Source of the DNA: Maledivibacter halophilus
GTDB lineage: Bacteria > Bacillota > Clostridia > Peptostreptococcales > Caminicellaceae
Direction: 5' to 3'
NCBI RefSeq assembly: GCF_900167445.1
Contig: NZ_FUZT01000007.1
Span: forward strand, 273,389 to 337,388
DNA: 64,000 nucleotides
Of the stretch, positions 8,245-18,321 are shown piece by piece (positions within the stretch are counted from its first letter, which is position 1; each line of letters begins with the position of its first letter). The notes under the pieces are model-generated. The model did not search any database. It had not been told where the DNA came from and saw nothing but the letters and a program-made list of their open reading frames with translations. Both the position numbers and the translations under genes were made by a program.

Positions 8245-8634
8245 ATGGGATTTAGATTAAAAACATCAAAAAAAACTAAAGAAATTTTTGAGTATATTGG
8301 AGCTAGTAGTAACCTTAAACCTTTTGCGCTCTGTAAAATTGCTATATCGTTATCACTTAGAGATATAGATTCTATTGAAAATTTTGAAGATACAGATATA
8401 CATGGATTAGAGCTACAAAGAGCTACAGTTACTGGTGAATATGATACTATATATAAAGCCTTAATGGAAATCAAACTACAAAGGCACTTAAGTGATGATG
8501 AATATTATCCTATCTATACTAAAAAACATATTGATAAGGGAGCACAATTACTTTCAAAGCTATATGAATATTCAGGAGGAAATCTCGAGAAATTTTTAAC
8601 ACACATTACAATAAAAGGAGGTATGTCCCTATGA
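8245..8634 (+). CDS. dndE: DndE, nicked-DNA-binding subunit
   Basis: 129 aa, small and all-helical, beginning MGFRLKTSKKTKEIFEYIG, which matches the usual DndE start and size. DndE tetramers bind nicked double-stranded DNA and complete the DndCDE modification complex. Position between dndD and the cysteine desulfurase, with 4-base overlap to the latter, supports the call. Confidence 0.9.
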   Translation: MGFRLKTSKKTKEIFEYIGASSNLKPFALCKIAISLSLRDIDSIENFEDTDIHGLELQRATVTGEYDTIYKALMEIKLQRHLSDDEYYPIYTKKHIDKGAQLLSKLYEYSGGNLEKFLTHITIKGGMSL

Positions 8635-9809
8635 ATTATCTTGATAATAGTTCTACTACCCCTATAGATCCTGAAGTCTTAGATGCTATGCTTCCATATC
8701 TAAAAGAAGAGTATGGTAATCCTTCAAGCAGATATTATTCTTTAGCTGTTAATGCAGAGAAGGCTGTTGAAGAAGCTCGAGAAAAAGTTGCTGCCTTAAT
8801 TAATTCAAAACCTGAAGAAATAATTTTTACTGGAGGTGCTTCAGAAAGTAATAATTTTATTATTAAAGGTGTCGCAGATTATAAAAAGTACTATGAAAAC
8901 AAAGGAAACCATATAATAACATCTACTGTTGAGCATAAATCTGTACTTCAAGCTTGTAAATATTTAAATGGAGATATATTTGATAATAGAATTAGAAATA
9001 ATGCTGTAAGTAAATTTGTAAAAATAAAAAACACTTTTAAAAAAGTGGATAGAGGTTTTAATATTACTTTCCTTAAAGTTAATGAGTTTGGGCAAGTTAA
9101 TCAAGAGGATTTTAAAAACGCTATTAAAACTAATAGTATATTAGCATCTTTTATTTGGGGCAATAATGAAATAGGTTCTTTAAATCCAATTAATAATTTA
9201 TGTTCTATAGCAAAAGAAAATAATATACTATTTCACTCTGATGCTACTCAAGTACTTGGTAAAATTGATATAGATGTGCGTAAAGTCCCAGTAGATTTTC
9301 TATCTTTTTCAGCCCATAAGCTTTATGGCCCTAAAGGTGTTGGTGCTGCTTTTATAAGAAAAAATAACTATGCACATACTCCATTAACTTCTTTAATTCA
9401 TGGAGGTCAACAAGAATACGGTTATAGAGGGGGTACTCATGCTGTTCATAACATAGTTGGTTTTGGTAAAGCTTGTGAAATAGCAAAAAGAGATATGAAT
9501 AAGTATATAAAAAAGATAATATCTCTAGAACCTGAAGTAAAAAAAATACTCAATATCAAATATCCTGGTATTGAGTTTTTAGGTGATCAGGATAATAAAA
9601 TTCCTGGAGTTATAGGTATGATTATTCCTAATATAATTAATGAAATTTTTATTAAAGATTTATCTAATAAAGTAGCTATTTCTGCTGGTTCTGCATGTGG
9701 AATTAGTGAACCGTCTTATGTTATTGATGAGATTGGCAAAAAATCTGTTAGTTCACAATTTATACGTTTAACTTTGTCTAAATATTCTTCTATTAATGAT
9801 CTATTTTAA
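8631..9809 (+). CDS. dndA: DndA-type cysteine desulfurase (IscS/NifS family)
   Basis: 392 aa, full length for the family. The pyridoxal-phosphate lysine lies in SAHKLYGPKG (about residue 229) and the catalytic cysteine in SAGSACGISEP (about 353); the pocket sequence TGGASESNN is near residue 67. It removes sulfur from cysteine and passes it to DndC. Its place as the last gene of the operon, rather than divergent from it as in Streptomyces, is one of the known arrangements. Start overlaps the dndE stop (ATGA). Confidence 0.92.
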   Translation: MNYLDNSSTTPIDPEVLDAMLPYLKEEYGNPSSRYYSLAVNAEKAVEEAREKVAALINSKPEEIIFTGGASESNNFIIKGVADYKKYYENKGNHIITSTVEHKSVLQACKYLNGDIFDNRIRNNAVSKFVKIKNTFKKVDRGFNITFLKVNEFGQVNQEDFKNAIKTNSILASFIWGNNEIGSLNPINNLCSIAKENNILFHSDATQVLGKIDIDVRKVPVDFLSFSAHKLYGPKGVGAAFIRKNNYAHTPLTSLIHGGQQEYGYRGGTHAVHNIVGFGKACEIAKRDMNKYIKKIISLEPEVKKILNIKYPGIEFLGDQDNKIPGVIGMIIPNIINEIFIKDLSNKVAISAGSACGISEPSYVIDEIGKKSVSSQFIRLTLSKYSSINDLF

Positions 9810-9814
9810 AAAAT

Positions 9815-9857
9815 AATAGCTAACATAAACAATTTTTGTATGTTAATGTTAGCTATT
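9815..9857. terminator. Bidirectional terminator between the dnd and dpt operons
   Basis: A perfect 12-bp stem, AATAGCTAACAT at 9815-9826 and its complement at 9846-9857, around a 19-base loop. It sits between the stop of dndA (9809) and the stop of dptH (9879), where two convergent operons meet. Confidence 0.75.
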
Positions 9858-9878
9858 AAATGTACTCTAATCAATGTT

Positions 9879-12800
9879 TTATTCAATTAACTGCCAAAAT
9901 GCTTTGTCCTTCATATGAATTATTTCGTCTTTCATCTTTACAAGACTATAGTGCTTATTTAAACTTTTAATTTTATTATACAATCTTTCTTCTTCTTGTT
10001 TATTCTGAGTATTAAATATATATTTAACGTCTTTATTGCTTAAATCAGAAACATTGTGAATAACCCAAGTCAGAATATAATTTGCATAATCATTTTCGCC
10101 TGTAGAAAAATGACTTAATAGTTGAGTAGACAAAATCGTACCAACACCAAACTCTCTTCCTTCTTTCAGTATATTCTTTATGGAAGTAAAGTTCTTGCTT
10201 AAAAAATTATCTGCTTCATCTACTAAAATTATTTTATCTAATTGTCTAAATTTTCCTTGTATTTTACTATGCCCATGAGCTTGCATCTGAGAATAAAATA
10301 AATCTAATGTTATTGCTACTACAAGGTTTTGTGTTCCTGTATCATAACCTGATAAATCAATGACTGTCACTCCATTAATTAAGTCAAATAACGCACAAGT
10401 TTTATTTGCATTTGGCTCAAAAATTTGTAACTTGATTAGTTTTCTAAAGGCCGCATAAAGGCTATCGTCTTTTTTAATGTCTTCTCTTTCTTCATATATA
10501 TCGTAAACATCTTTTAATGTTGGAGCTGTATATTTCCATGTATCAGGTACATGACTCAATATCCCTTTTCTACTGTACGCTTCTTCTATTAAATCCTCTA
10601 GTAATGCTTCCTGCTTTTTACCTAATCCAAAAGCCTTCACTATAGTCTCTGCAAAAGTACTACCTATATGGTAGGGTAACATAGGCATAGGATCGTCTGT
10701 TAGACTAATTGTAAAAGGATTAAAAGGCAGTTTAAATAGCTTATATATATCTGCATTTGTAGCATTAACAAAATCCATCTTTGATTTATTATAATCTCCT
10801 TTATAATCAAAAATAAGTATTCCTACTTGCTTACCATCAACATTATATTGCATCTCTCTATAAATTTGAGTAATTATAGATTTAGTAAACTGTGTTTTTC
10901 CAGTTCCCATGGTTCCAATTATCCCAGTATTAGTATGAAAAACTTTATCTGTATCATTAGGATACCATATTACTTCTTTATTATTATTCCAGTTATGTCC
11001 AAAAAGTATTTCTATACTTCTTGAACTTTCATCAGTTACTTCTTTTCTGTCTTCTTTCACCCGATTTTCTTCTAGCTGTATTTCCTTTCCCATTTCACAA
11101 TATTTATCTTGTGATACGGCAACTAAATCTATTAAATTAATATTATTTTCTTCTATATTTATATTTTCTAAAACTGTTTTTCCAATAACATTTCTAATAT
11201 CATGAATAGATTTAGTTAAGAAACTAGCTGCACTATCCTCTGGTACTTCAAGAACTAATATGTCATCTTCTATTTTCCTATTAATACAGGTAGCCCCTCT
11301 TTTAAATGAAATAACTGCCCCTTCTCCCATATCCTTTTGTTTAATATTAGTTACTTGATACTCTTCATTTAATAATTTCTTTCTTAAGTCTGAGTCCATT
11401 ACCATTTCCCAATTTTCTTCATTACAGACATCATAAAGATTTAGTTTTTCTGCACTTATTATTACTAACTGCATAAGAAAATTTCTATATATTTTTTGAA
11501 TGCTAGTTGTTTTTTCTCCTTCGATCGGCAACATAATTCTACAGAAGATATCCTTTGTAGATTTAACTTGTTCTACACCTTTGTCAATATATGTATCTTT
11601 ATTATTACCAATTTTGACTTCTATAGGATAAAAATGTACTATCACTCTATCTTTTAAAGCTTCAATACCAAACAATAAAATATCATCGCTTTTGTATCCA
11701 CTTTTGTCAATCCCCAGATCTTTTAAGCTTATAAAAGCATCTGTTTGCTTAAGACCAGCACCACCTGAGATTCTTAAAACTTCCTCCAGAGATATTGGTA
11801 CCCATATAATATTATGTTTTTTGAATTCAGCTAAAGCTAACTTTATCGCAGATAATATACTTATCTTTTCTTTTGGAAAATATGATTTACTACTCAGTAA
11901 TCTTAATAACCAATCCCCATTTATTGCATTAAACATGTTTATAATTATTGGAGAATATTTTTCTACATTTTCTATTCCTTTATTATATAAAAACTCCTCT
12001 ATAACTTTTTGATAGGGACCTGATTTTCTTGTTACTGTTATTGCATCATATCCACCAACTGTTGTGTATTGATCACTATAATGTATTATTAATAAATCCT
12101 TAGCTCCGGGATCATTTTTAAAAAAGTTTAAGTCAACTTTTGGATCTATAAATGTTACCCAATGACTAGCATCATAAATTTCATCTAATATTCCATTACT
12201 ATTGCTAGGCATAGAAATAGCTTTACATTGAGTACTATTAAAAGGTTCTCCTGATAATGCAGCATTTAACGCATTAACCTTAACTGCTGTTTCCATTAAA
12301 TTACTATTTTTCTTCGCATACTTAGTTCCAAATCCAGTTCTATATGAATCTCCTAAAAATGCCGATGGTATTCCTGAAATTAATCCATCCAAAATAACAC
12401 CTGAAGGTATATCCTCCATCTTAGATGTTACTGATTTAATCTTATTATTCATCTCTATAAATGTTATATGCGAATACTCAACACCATCTTCTATTCTTTT
12501 AGAGTAAAATTGAACATTTTCTCTATAGAGATTTAATATGTCTTCTTCAGACATGTTATCTATGTTTAAATCCAAGTTATAAATTTCTTTTAAACTATGA
12601 ATATCATCATTAAAAGCTACCTCTTCAAAGGCGTTAGTAACATTTTTGTTTGAATATATAAAGAGTTCTATGGGTAGGATATTATTCTTGTTTTTTAGTT
12701 GTTTTATATAATACTTAAATATCCCTTCCAATATTTCCTTACTGTCCCCTGTATTTATAAGGTTAATTTTAATAGGGGTATTATCGCCCATATTAAATAT

Positions 12801-14990
12801 ATATTTAAAGTGCTCTATAAATTCTTGTATTTTTTCACTAATTAGCTTAGAAACAAAATTCCTTGAACTCTTATATCTAGGTAATTTTTCATCTACATAG
12901 TATTTCCACTCTGGCGAATGATGTTGTTCTATAGCAATGTATAATCGTTCTTCTTTTCCTGAAATATAAGGTAGTAAGTATGTAGATGTTAATTTTTTGA
13001 TTATATCTTGTGAAATTTGATGCATTACTACCTTTTTATCAATATGTAATTGATAAGCAATATTTAGTGGCGATAGTGGTGAATGCAATATTTCCTCTTC
13101 CTCTATCTCCCTTTTAATAGTTCCAATCTTGAGTAAATTTCTTTCTTCTTCTCCTAAATAACTTCCTTCTTCAATTCTATTTAAAGCACATTCATATGCT
13201 TGCATAAACTCCATATAAAGCTTTTTGATTTCATCATTTAGAAAAGTTAGGCTTGGCAGTGAACCATTAAGCTTATAGTATTCAATTATAGCATTATACG
13301 CTTTGTTTACTTCTCTATCAATGTTTATATTAACTACTTCAACTCCTTTAAAGGTTTCTTTAAAATATAGCCCTTCTGTTTGAATTATCTCTTTTTCTAA
13401 TTCAATATTTTTCTTAAATTCGTCTCTAATATATCTCTCGTTAGTCCCATATTTTAATCTATTATCTCCAACTAACTTAAAATTAATTTTTTTCTCACGT
13501 TTTAATTTCCAAACCTCTAATCCACCAATATAATTTACCTTTTGATTGGTTGCTTTTAATCTTATTGGTATAACCTCATCATTTATTTTAAGTTCAAATT
13601 TTACAATACCATTATCATTGTCATATTGAAATGTATCACTTATTTTAAGTAAAAGTGTCTCATCATATTCTAATGCTATTCTTTCACCATTTTCAGTAAT
13701 TTCATACCTATTTTCTTTTTTTTGGAACTCATTAAATGCAAATTCTGTTTCATCTGTATTTAATGATATACAACAATTTCTAAGGCTATTATTAATATTT
13801 AATGAGTATTTAGTTTTTATACTTTCTAAGTATTTCTCTTGTATATTTAGCAATAAAATTTTAAATTCAAATTTTATATTTTTTTCCTCTTGATAAATAA
13901 CTTTATAAAAATTTGTTTTTTCTAAAATGTTAGATATAACTACCTTTAACTTTTTTCCTGATTTAATTGCTTCAACATCACCAAAAACTCTAATTTTTTC
14001 TTGTTTTAGAAAATCATCAAATCTAAATTCTAATTCTAACTTTTCCTCTCGATTTTTACTAAAAACAATTATGTTTCTTATCCTTAACTTTGCCGTAGAA
14101 TCTCCTTCAGGTTTATCCCATTCAGTATTACATCCTATATACTCAAGATATTTTATGTTTTTTTTGTTTTCTATTGATTTCTCTATATCTTTAAAATCAT
14201 TTGATTTCCATTCCTCACCTTTTAATTTTGAAATACCTCTTTCATCAAAATATTTCTCTAGTTGAGTATCCGGATTACCATAATTATGAATTTCATCTAC
14301 CCTATTAAAATAAAGAGCATTTTCTTTAATTCTTTTCTTTAATTTTTCTCCTGTAAATTCTTTTATTTTAGAATCATAAAATAACCCAAAATTTTTGTAA
14401 TATTCCTTTTTAATACAAGCTTCATTTACTATAGATAATAAATCCATATATTCAAATACAGACGTATTATCTAAAAAAGCATCCCTTTTTTTTCTATCTA
14501 ATTCAAACTCGATTATTTTTTTATCCACTTCAGAAAAAGAAGCATCAACTAGCTTTTTCTTTATGTCGTTCTCTAAAGAAGTTATATGAAACGGCATCCC
14601 TTCTTTATTAAAAGACTCTGTTCCCCCTATAATACTATCTAAATTGCTATTATGTATAAATATTATTGCCTTATCTTTATATCCTTCCTCTACTCCTACC
14701 ATATTCCTTAATCTAGTTAAAAAATCTGGTTGTATATCATCTACAGTCGCTGCTATAATCAATTTGACCTTATTAAAATTTAGCATATATGAAGTATATC
14801 TTACATTCCCCTGTCTATCTTTATATTGAAATTCTTGGCAGTACCTATATTCCTTTAATTCTTTATAAAGCTTTCTTACCTGATCTTCTGTTTCAAACTG
14901 AATATTGTATTTATCTCCTACGCCCAATGAGTTGCTCCTAAAGAAATTTATTACCTTATCTGATAAATAATTATAAAATTGATTTAACAT
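9879..14990 (-). CDS. dptH: DptH/DndH, giant HerA/FtsK-like ATPase of phosphorothioation-dependent restriction
   Basis: About 1703 aa from ATG 14990, which has a GGGG SD 9 bases before it; a GTG at 15005 is the other choice. The C-terminal quarter is a motor ATPase with Walker A GTMGTGKTQ near residue 1358 and Walker B IILVDEADNF near 1590, and nearby conserved segments (STQLLSHF) as in HerA/VirD4-type translocases. The N-terminal 1300 residues have no motif I recognise, as is usual for DptH. With DptF and DptG it attacks DNA lacking phosphorothioates. It overlaps dptG by about 20 bases. Confidence 0.9.
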   Translation of the reverse strand: MLNQFYNYLSDKVINFFRSNSLGVGDKYNIQFETEDQVRKLYKELKEYRYCQEFQYKDRQGNVRYTSYMLNFNKVKLIIAATVDDIQPDFLTRLRNMVGVEEGYKDKAIIFIHNSNLDSIIGGTESFNKEGMPFHITSLENDIKKKLVDASFSEVDKKIIEFELDRKKRDAFLDNTSVFEYMDLLSIVNEACIKKEYYKNFGLFYDSKIKEFTGEKLKKRIKENALYFNRVDEIHNYGNPDTQLEKYFDERGISKLKGEEWKSNDFKDIEKSIENKKNIKYLEYIGCNTEWDKPEGDSTAKLRIRNIIVFSKNREEKLELEFRFDDFLKQEKIRVFGDVEAIKSGKKLKVVISNILEKTNFYKVIYQEEKNIKFEFKILLLNIQEKYLESIKTKYSLNINNSLRNCCISLNTDETEFAFNEFQKKENRYEITENGERIALEYDETLLLKISDTFQYDNDNGIVKFELKINDEVIPIRLKATNQKVNYIGGLEVWKLKREKKINFKLVGDNRLKYGTNERYIRDEFKKNIELEKEIIQTEGLYFKETFKGVEVVNINIDREVNKAYNAIIEYYKLNGSLPSLTFLNDEIKKLYMEFMQAYECALNRIEEGSYLGEEERNLLKIGTIKREIEEEEILHSPLSPLNIAYQLHIDKKVVMHQISQDIIKKLTSTYLLPYISGKEERLYIAIEQHHSPEWKYYVDEKLPRYKSSRNFVSKLISEKIQEFIEHFKYIFNMGDNTPIKINLINTGDSKEILEGIFKYYIKQLKNKNNILPIELFIYSNKNVTNAFEEVAFNDDIHSLKEIYNLDLNIDNMSEEDILNLYRENVQFYSKRIEDGVEYSHITFIEMNNKIKSVTSKMEDIPSGVILDGLISGIPSAFLGDSYRTGFGTKYAKKNSNLMETAVKVNALNAALSGEPFNSTQCKAISMPSNSNGILDEIYDASHWVTFIDPKVDLNFFKNDPGAKDLLIIHYSDQYTTVGGYDAITVTRKSGPYQKVIEEFLYNKGIENVEKYSPIIINMFNAINGDWLLRLLSSKSYFPKEKISILSAIKLALAEFKKHNIIWVPISLEEVLRISGGAGLKQTDAFISLKDLGIDKSGYKSDDILLFGIEALKDRVIVHFYPIEVKIGNNKDTYIDKGVEQVKSTKDIFCRIMLPIEGEKTTSIQKIYRNFLMQLVIISAEKLNLYDVCNEENWEMVMDSDLRKKLLNEEYQVTNIKQKDMGEGAVISFKRGATCINRKIEDDILVLEVPEDSAASFLTKSIHDIRNVIGKTVLENINIEENNINLIDLVAVSQDKYCEMGKEIQLEENRVKEDRKEVTDESSRSIEILFGHNWNNNKEVIWYPNDTDKVFHTNTGIIGTMGTGKTQFTKSIITQIYREMQYNVDGKQVGILIFDYKGDYNKSKMDFVNATNADIYKLFKLPFNPFTISLTDDPMPMLPYHIGSTFAETIVKAFGLGKKQEALLEDLIEEAYSRKGILSHVPDTWKYTAPTLKDVYDIYEEREDIKKDDSLYAAFRKLIKLQIFEPNANKTCALFDLINGVTVIDLSGYDTGTQNLVVAITLDLFYSQMQAHGHSKIQGKFRQLDKIILVDEADNFLSKNFTSIKNILKEGREFGVGTILSTQLLSHFSTGENDYANYILTWVIHNVSDLSNKDVKYIFNTQNKQEEERLYNKIKSLNKHYSLVKMKDEIIHMKDKAFWQLIE

Positions 14991-16362
14991 ATTGTGCATC
15001 CCCACTATCCGATTTTTTTTCTAATATGTTTAGTTTCTCATACAATTGAATAACCCTTTCTTTAGAATCTTTATCAAAAAATACCCCTCTTTTTTCAAAC
15101 TCGCTAAACAATAAATTCAACTTTATTTTTTCACGATTTTTTATACAAACCTTAGTTAAGAATATAATATCTTCTTCTGTTATATTTAAGTTATAACCTA
15201 ATTGTCCTCTTCTTTTAGCAAAATTTTCTTTAGCAAATTTTATAAACCAGTTTTTATAAGCATCATTTGCTCTCGTTCTAGTTGACTTTTTAAACTGATG
15301 TTTTACTACATCAAATAAATAATATACTTTATCAAACCCTTTATTTCCTGTTGATATATCTTTATGCTGAAGAGTATCCCAATCAATGTCATTACCTAAT
15401 TGATTTTTGTAGATCTCTATAATCTGATTTATCTCGTTTGCAACATCATTTTCATCTAAACTACGGAACAGTTCATGAATCTCTATATAACCTAACTGTT
15501 TTTCTTGACCATGATGATTTAAGAGTTCTAATGTTATTACATGAGAAAATAAGTCGCTAACTTTGGGCTCCAGACACTGCCATCCTAATCTATAGGCTGT
15601 TCTGTTTTTTGAAGTTTTTTCCCAATCTAATGTGTAGTAAATTAAATCGGGCCTAGTTAAATCGGCTTCTTGAAATTGAGATAATTTTATACTTAGTTGA
15701 GTAATATAAAACATATAATAAAATTCAATAAATCTTTTTATATAACTTTTATAAGTTTCTTCATTCTGCATCAAAAATGAAAAATCTTTTATAAACAATT
15801 CTTTTATAAAAGGTAGATAACAATTATATTTTTCTACTTCATTGCTCTTTTCTTTAATTTCTGGTAGAGATTGTAATACTGACTTATATAATATATTGTC
15901 TTTATTTATATTATATAATCTGTGTATACCATTATCTAAGTCTTTACTATATAAAACAGAAATCATAAAATTAGCTATATTCTCTTCCTGTTTTGTTGAA
16001 TAAATGTAGTTTAATGCTTTAATATTAAAATTAACTAATTCATCTCCATCTATAAACATAGTTTCAATTATATCCTTAAACTTTTCTTTAGAGCTTTCAT
16101 TTTCATAATCATGAATTTTTTCAGCAACCTTATCTAAAAATAAGTTCACATCAATTTTTTCCTTAATTTCTTTATTAGAAATCCCTCTTGAAAAAGCTCC
16201 AACTACCCCTTTAAAATTGGAAACTAAGTTATTTTCATTAGCTTTATATGGTAATAATCTATATTTTTTCCCTTGACTATTTGTGAGCCCACCCGTTTCC
16301 TTGAATTGAAAACTTTTTCGTATCTCTTCAAAATTAATTTTATATCTTATTTGTTCTATCAT
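14971..16362 (-). CDS. dptG: DptG/DndG, restriction subunit
   Basis: 463 aa, helical, without motifs of known function; the call rests on its fixed place between dptF and dptH and on its length, both typical of the dptFGH (dndFGH) operon. The ATG at 16362 lies 3 bases after the dptF stop, with GGAG inside the end of dptF, so translation is coupled. The role of DptG within the restriction complex is not established from this sequence. Confidence 0.85.
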   Translation of the reverse strand: MIEQIRYKINFEEIRKSFQFKETGGLTNSQGKKYRLLPYKANENNLVSNFKGVVGAFSRGISNKEIKEKIDVNLFLDKVAEKIHDYENESSKEKFKDIIETMFIDGDELVNFNIKALNYIYSTKQEENIANFMISVLYSKDLDNGIHRLYNINKDNILYKSVLQSLPEIKEKSNEVEKYNCYLPFIKELFIKDFSFLMQNEETYKSYIKRFIEFYYMFYITQLSIKLSQFQEADLTRPDLIYYTLDWEKTSKNRTAYRLGWQCLEPKVSDLFSHVITLELLNHHGQEKQLGYIEIHELFRSLDENDVANEINQIIEIYKNQLGNDIDWDTLQHKDISTGNKGFDKVYYLFDVVKHQFKKSTRTRANDAYKNWFIKFAKENFAKRRGQLGYNLNITEEDIIFLTKVCIKNREKIKLNLLFSEFEKRGVFFDKDSKERVIQLYEKLNILEKKSDSGDAQYVKSIL

Positions 16363-16365
16363 ACA

Positions 16366-18129
16366 CTACATCTCCATAAATCTATATTGTTCAAATTCTT
16401 CACTATATTCAAGTCTATACTTTCTATTTTTTTCTCTATTTTTCTCCATAAATAGTAGTTCTTTATATTGAGAACCTGATTGCTCTATATCATTTATAAA
16501 TTCAACGAACCTGATAGCTTGATTCTTATCTTTTTTATTTGGTCTGTACCCATTTTTAACTTTTATAAGTAACTCATATAAAGAATAATCTAACTGAATT
16601 TCTTTACCCTCGCTTAACTTATCTCCTCTATATCTAATGTTCATGGTAATCAAAAACTTATCTAACTCTACTTTATCATCCTCAGGAAGATTTTTAGTAT
16701 CTGCAATAAGTTCTATTCTTTCAGATACTTTGTACTTCATCTGATGTTTACCTAAAAAGATATTAATTGAATCTTTTTCAGATTCGCCATTCCATTTGAG
16801 TATAGCTTCTTTAATACTGTCATATAGAATTTTTAATTCCGCTTTATTCCCTCTATTCCAATCATATAATCTTTTAATGTATTCTTCGTAAAGCTGATCT
16901 TTTAAAGAAAAAAGATTTCCAACACCACAAAAATTATAGCTTCTAATAAATAGTTTTAGAAGTTCATGTCTCAACTCCTCATCTTCTTTTTTAGATAGTT
17001 CTTGATTTCTAATTTTATCAATGTATCCTTGAGGATAAGCTAAATATTTATCAAAATATTCCATTACATCATCAGCATTAATAAATTCAATTATAAACTC
17101 ATCTACTTCAGAATTTCTTATATTTAAAGGATCTAATGAATTTAAGGACTTGAAAATAAAAGATAATTCTTTATGATTGAATAATATATTAAATGTAAGA
17201 GACTTTATATAATTCTTTGCATTAATATTAGCTATCTTATTTTTCACATTTGGAGAACTAGCATCTATAAAAGATCTTGAAACTATGATTTCATATAAAA
17301 AATTCAATAGTGCTCTTGTTGAAATTATTATCTTATTTTTGATAACGCATTGAATTAGCAAATCTACTATACCTTCTTTAACTTTTTCTACACTTAATAA
17401 TTCATAATTTGATTTTATAGGACAGCAGCCTCTATTTTTACATGGTTTACAGTTGGTTTCATATGAAAGAAAGAAATTATTTAACTCTGATGGGTCTGTA
17501 ATTTTATTTATCAATGATTTTATGTAATCGGAGTATACCCTTCCATTTTTTAGTGTAAATAAATGATAGTCTCCAAAATTTACAAATTGAAATGGATTTT
17601 CATCATCATACTTATTGCAGCATATTTTAGTTTCTAATATTTTCTTATCTACAACAAATTTCTTTAACTTAGAATATCGATAACCATACTGAGAGTCAAT
17701 AAAGTTACTAAGCGTTCCCAAGTTTATAGCTAATATTAATTTTCTTTTACTTGTTTCTAATTTATCGTCACTAAATTCATCTAACTCTTCATTTAAAGTA
17801 TCTATAGATGTTTTAGTTGGATCATAACTTTCTGTAGCATCATTATGCAATTTAAACTTAGCCATGTCTGAAGGATATTTATTATTTAAATAAGATATTA
17901 TATGTGACTTACCGTCTCCAACACTTCCACATACAAGTATTAGACTGGCTCCATCTTTTTTACTTTCTCTAAAAATAATTTTTTCCAATTCCTCTTGTGA
18001 CTTTCTTGGTACATGCATATACATCTTGAATTCACTAAACTCAGTTAAATTTTCAACTGCTTCTTTAGACGATTCTTTCAACTTACTTAACTCTTCTATT
18101 AAACAATATCTTTCCACTTTATCAGTCAC
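16366..18129 (-). CDS. dptF: DptF/DndF, P-loop restriction subunit
   Basis: 587 aa. Walker A LVCGSVGDGKSHIIS lies at about residues 64-78, and a cysteine cluster CKPCKNRGCCPI at about 223-234 may bind a metal or iron-sulfur cluster. Both are typical of DptF/DndF. The GTG start at 18129 has an upstream purine-rich SD (GAAGGGTG). First gene of the minus-strand restriction operon dptFGH, convergent with dndBCDEA. Restriction by DptFGH must be kept off until modification is in place, so its separate promoter is of interest. Confidence 0.9.
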   Translation of the reverse strand: MTDKVERYCLIEELSKLKESSKEAVENLTEFSEFKMYMHVPRKSQEELEKIIFRESKKDGASLILVCGSVGDGKSHIISYLNNKYPSDMAKFKLHNDATESYDPTKTSIDTLNEELDEFSDDKLETSKRKLILAINLGTLSNFIDSQYGYRYSKLKKFVVDKKILETKICCNKYDDENPFQFVNFGDYHLFTLKNGRVYSDYIKSLINKITDPSELNNFFLSYETNCKPCKNRGCCPIKSNYELLSVEKVKEGIVDLLIQCVIKNKIIISTRALLNFLYEIIVSRSFIDASSPNVKNKIANINAKNYIKSLTFNILFNHKELSFIFKSLNSLDPLNIRNSEVDEFIIEFINADDVMEYFDKYLAYPQGYIDKIRNQELSKKEDEELRHELLKLFIRSYNFCGVGNLFSLKDQLYEEYIKRLYDWNRGNKAELKILYDSIKEAILKWNGESEKDSINIFLGKHQMKYKVSERIELIADTKNLPEDDKVELDKFLITMNIRYRGDKLSEGKEIQLDYSLYELLIKVKNGYRPNKKDKNQAIRFVEFINDIEQSGSQYKELLFMEKNREKNRKYRLEYSEEFEQYRFMEM

Positions 18130-18173
18130 TTTCTTTCACCCTTCTGCCCAATAATATCAATTATTTATCATTA

Positions 18174-18202
18174 ATAAATCCCAAAAACTATTTATATGTC
18201 AA
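18174..18202 (-). promoter_or_regulatory. Possible dptFGH promoter
   Basis: A -35 TTGACA (complement 18197-18202) is followed after 17-18 bases by a weak -10 (ATTTAT or TTTATT, near 18174-18179), about 45 bases before the dptF GTG. It has no TTACGTACGTAA palindrome, so if that motif is an operator it controls only the modification operon. Confidence 0.4.
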
Positions 18203-18321
18203 ATAAAAAAGTTTAGAGACAGCATCTTTACGACATTTTAAGTAAACTCTACTATTTACATTACATTCTATCATTAAGAATTTCAACATGCAACTGTATC
18301 ATTGGGCAATTATGGCAAACG

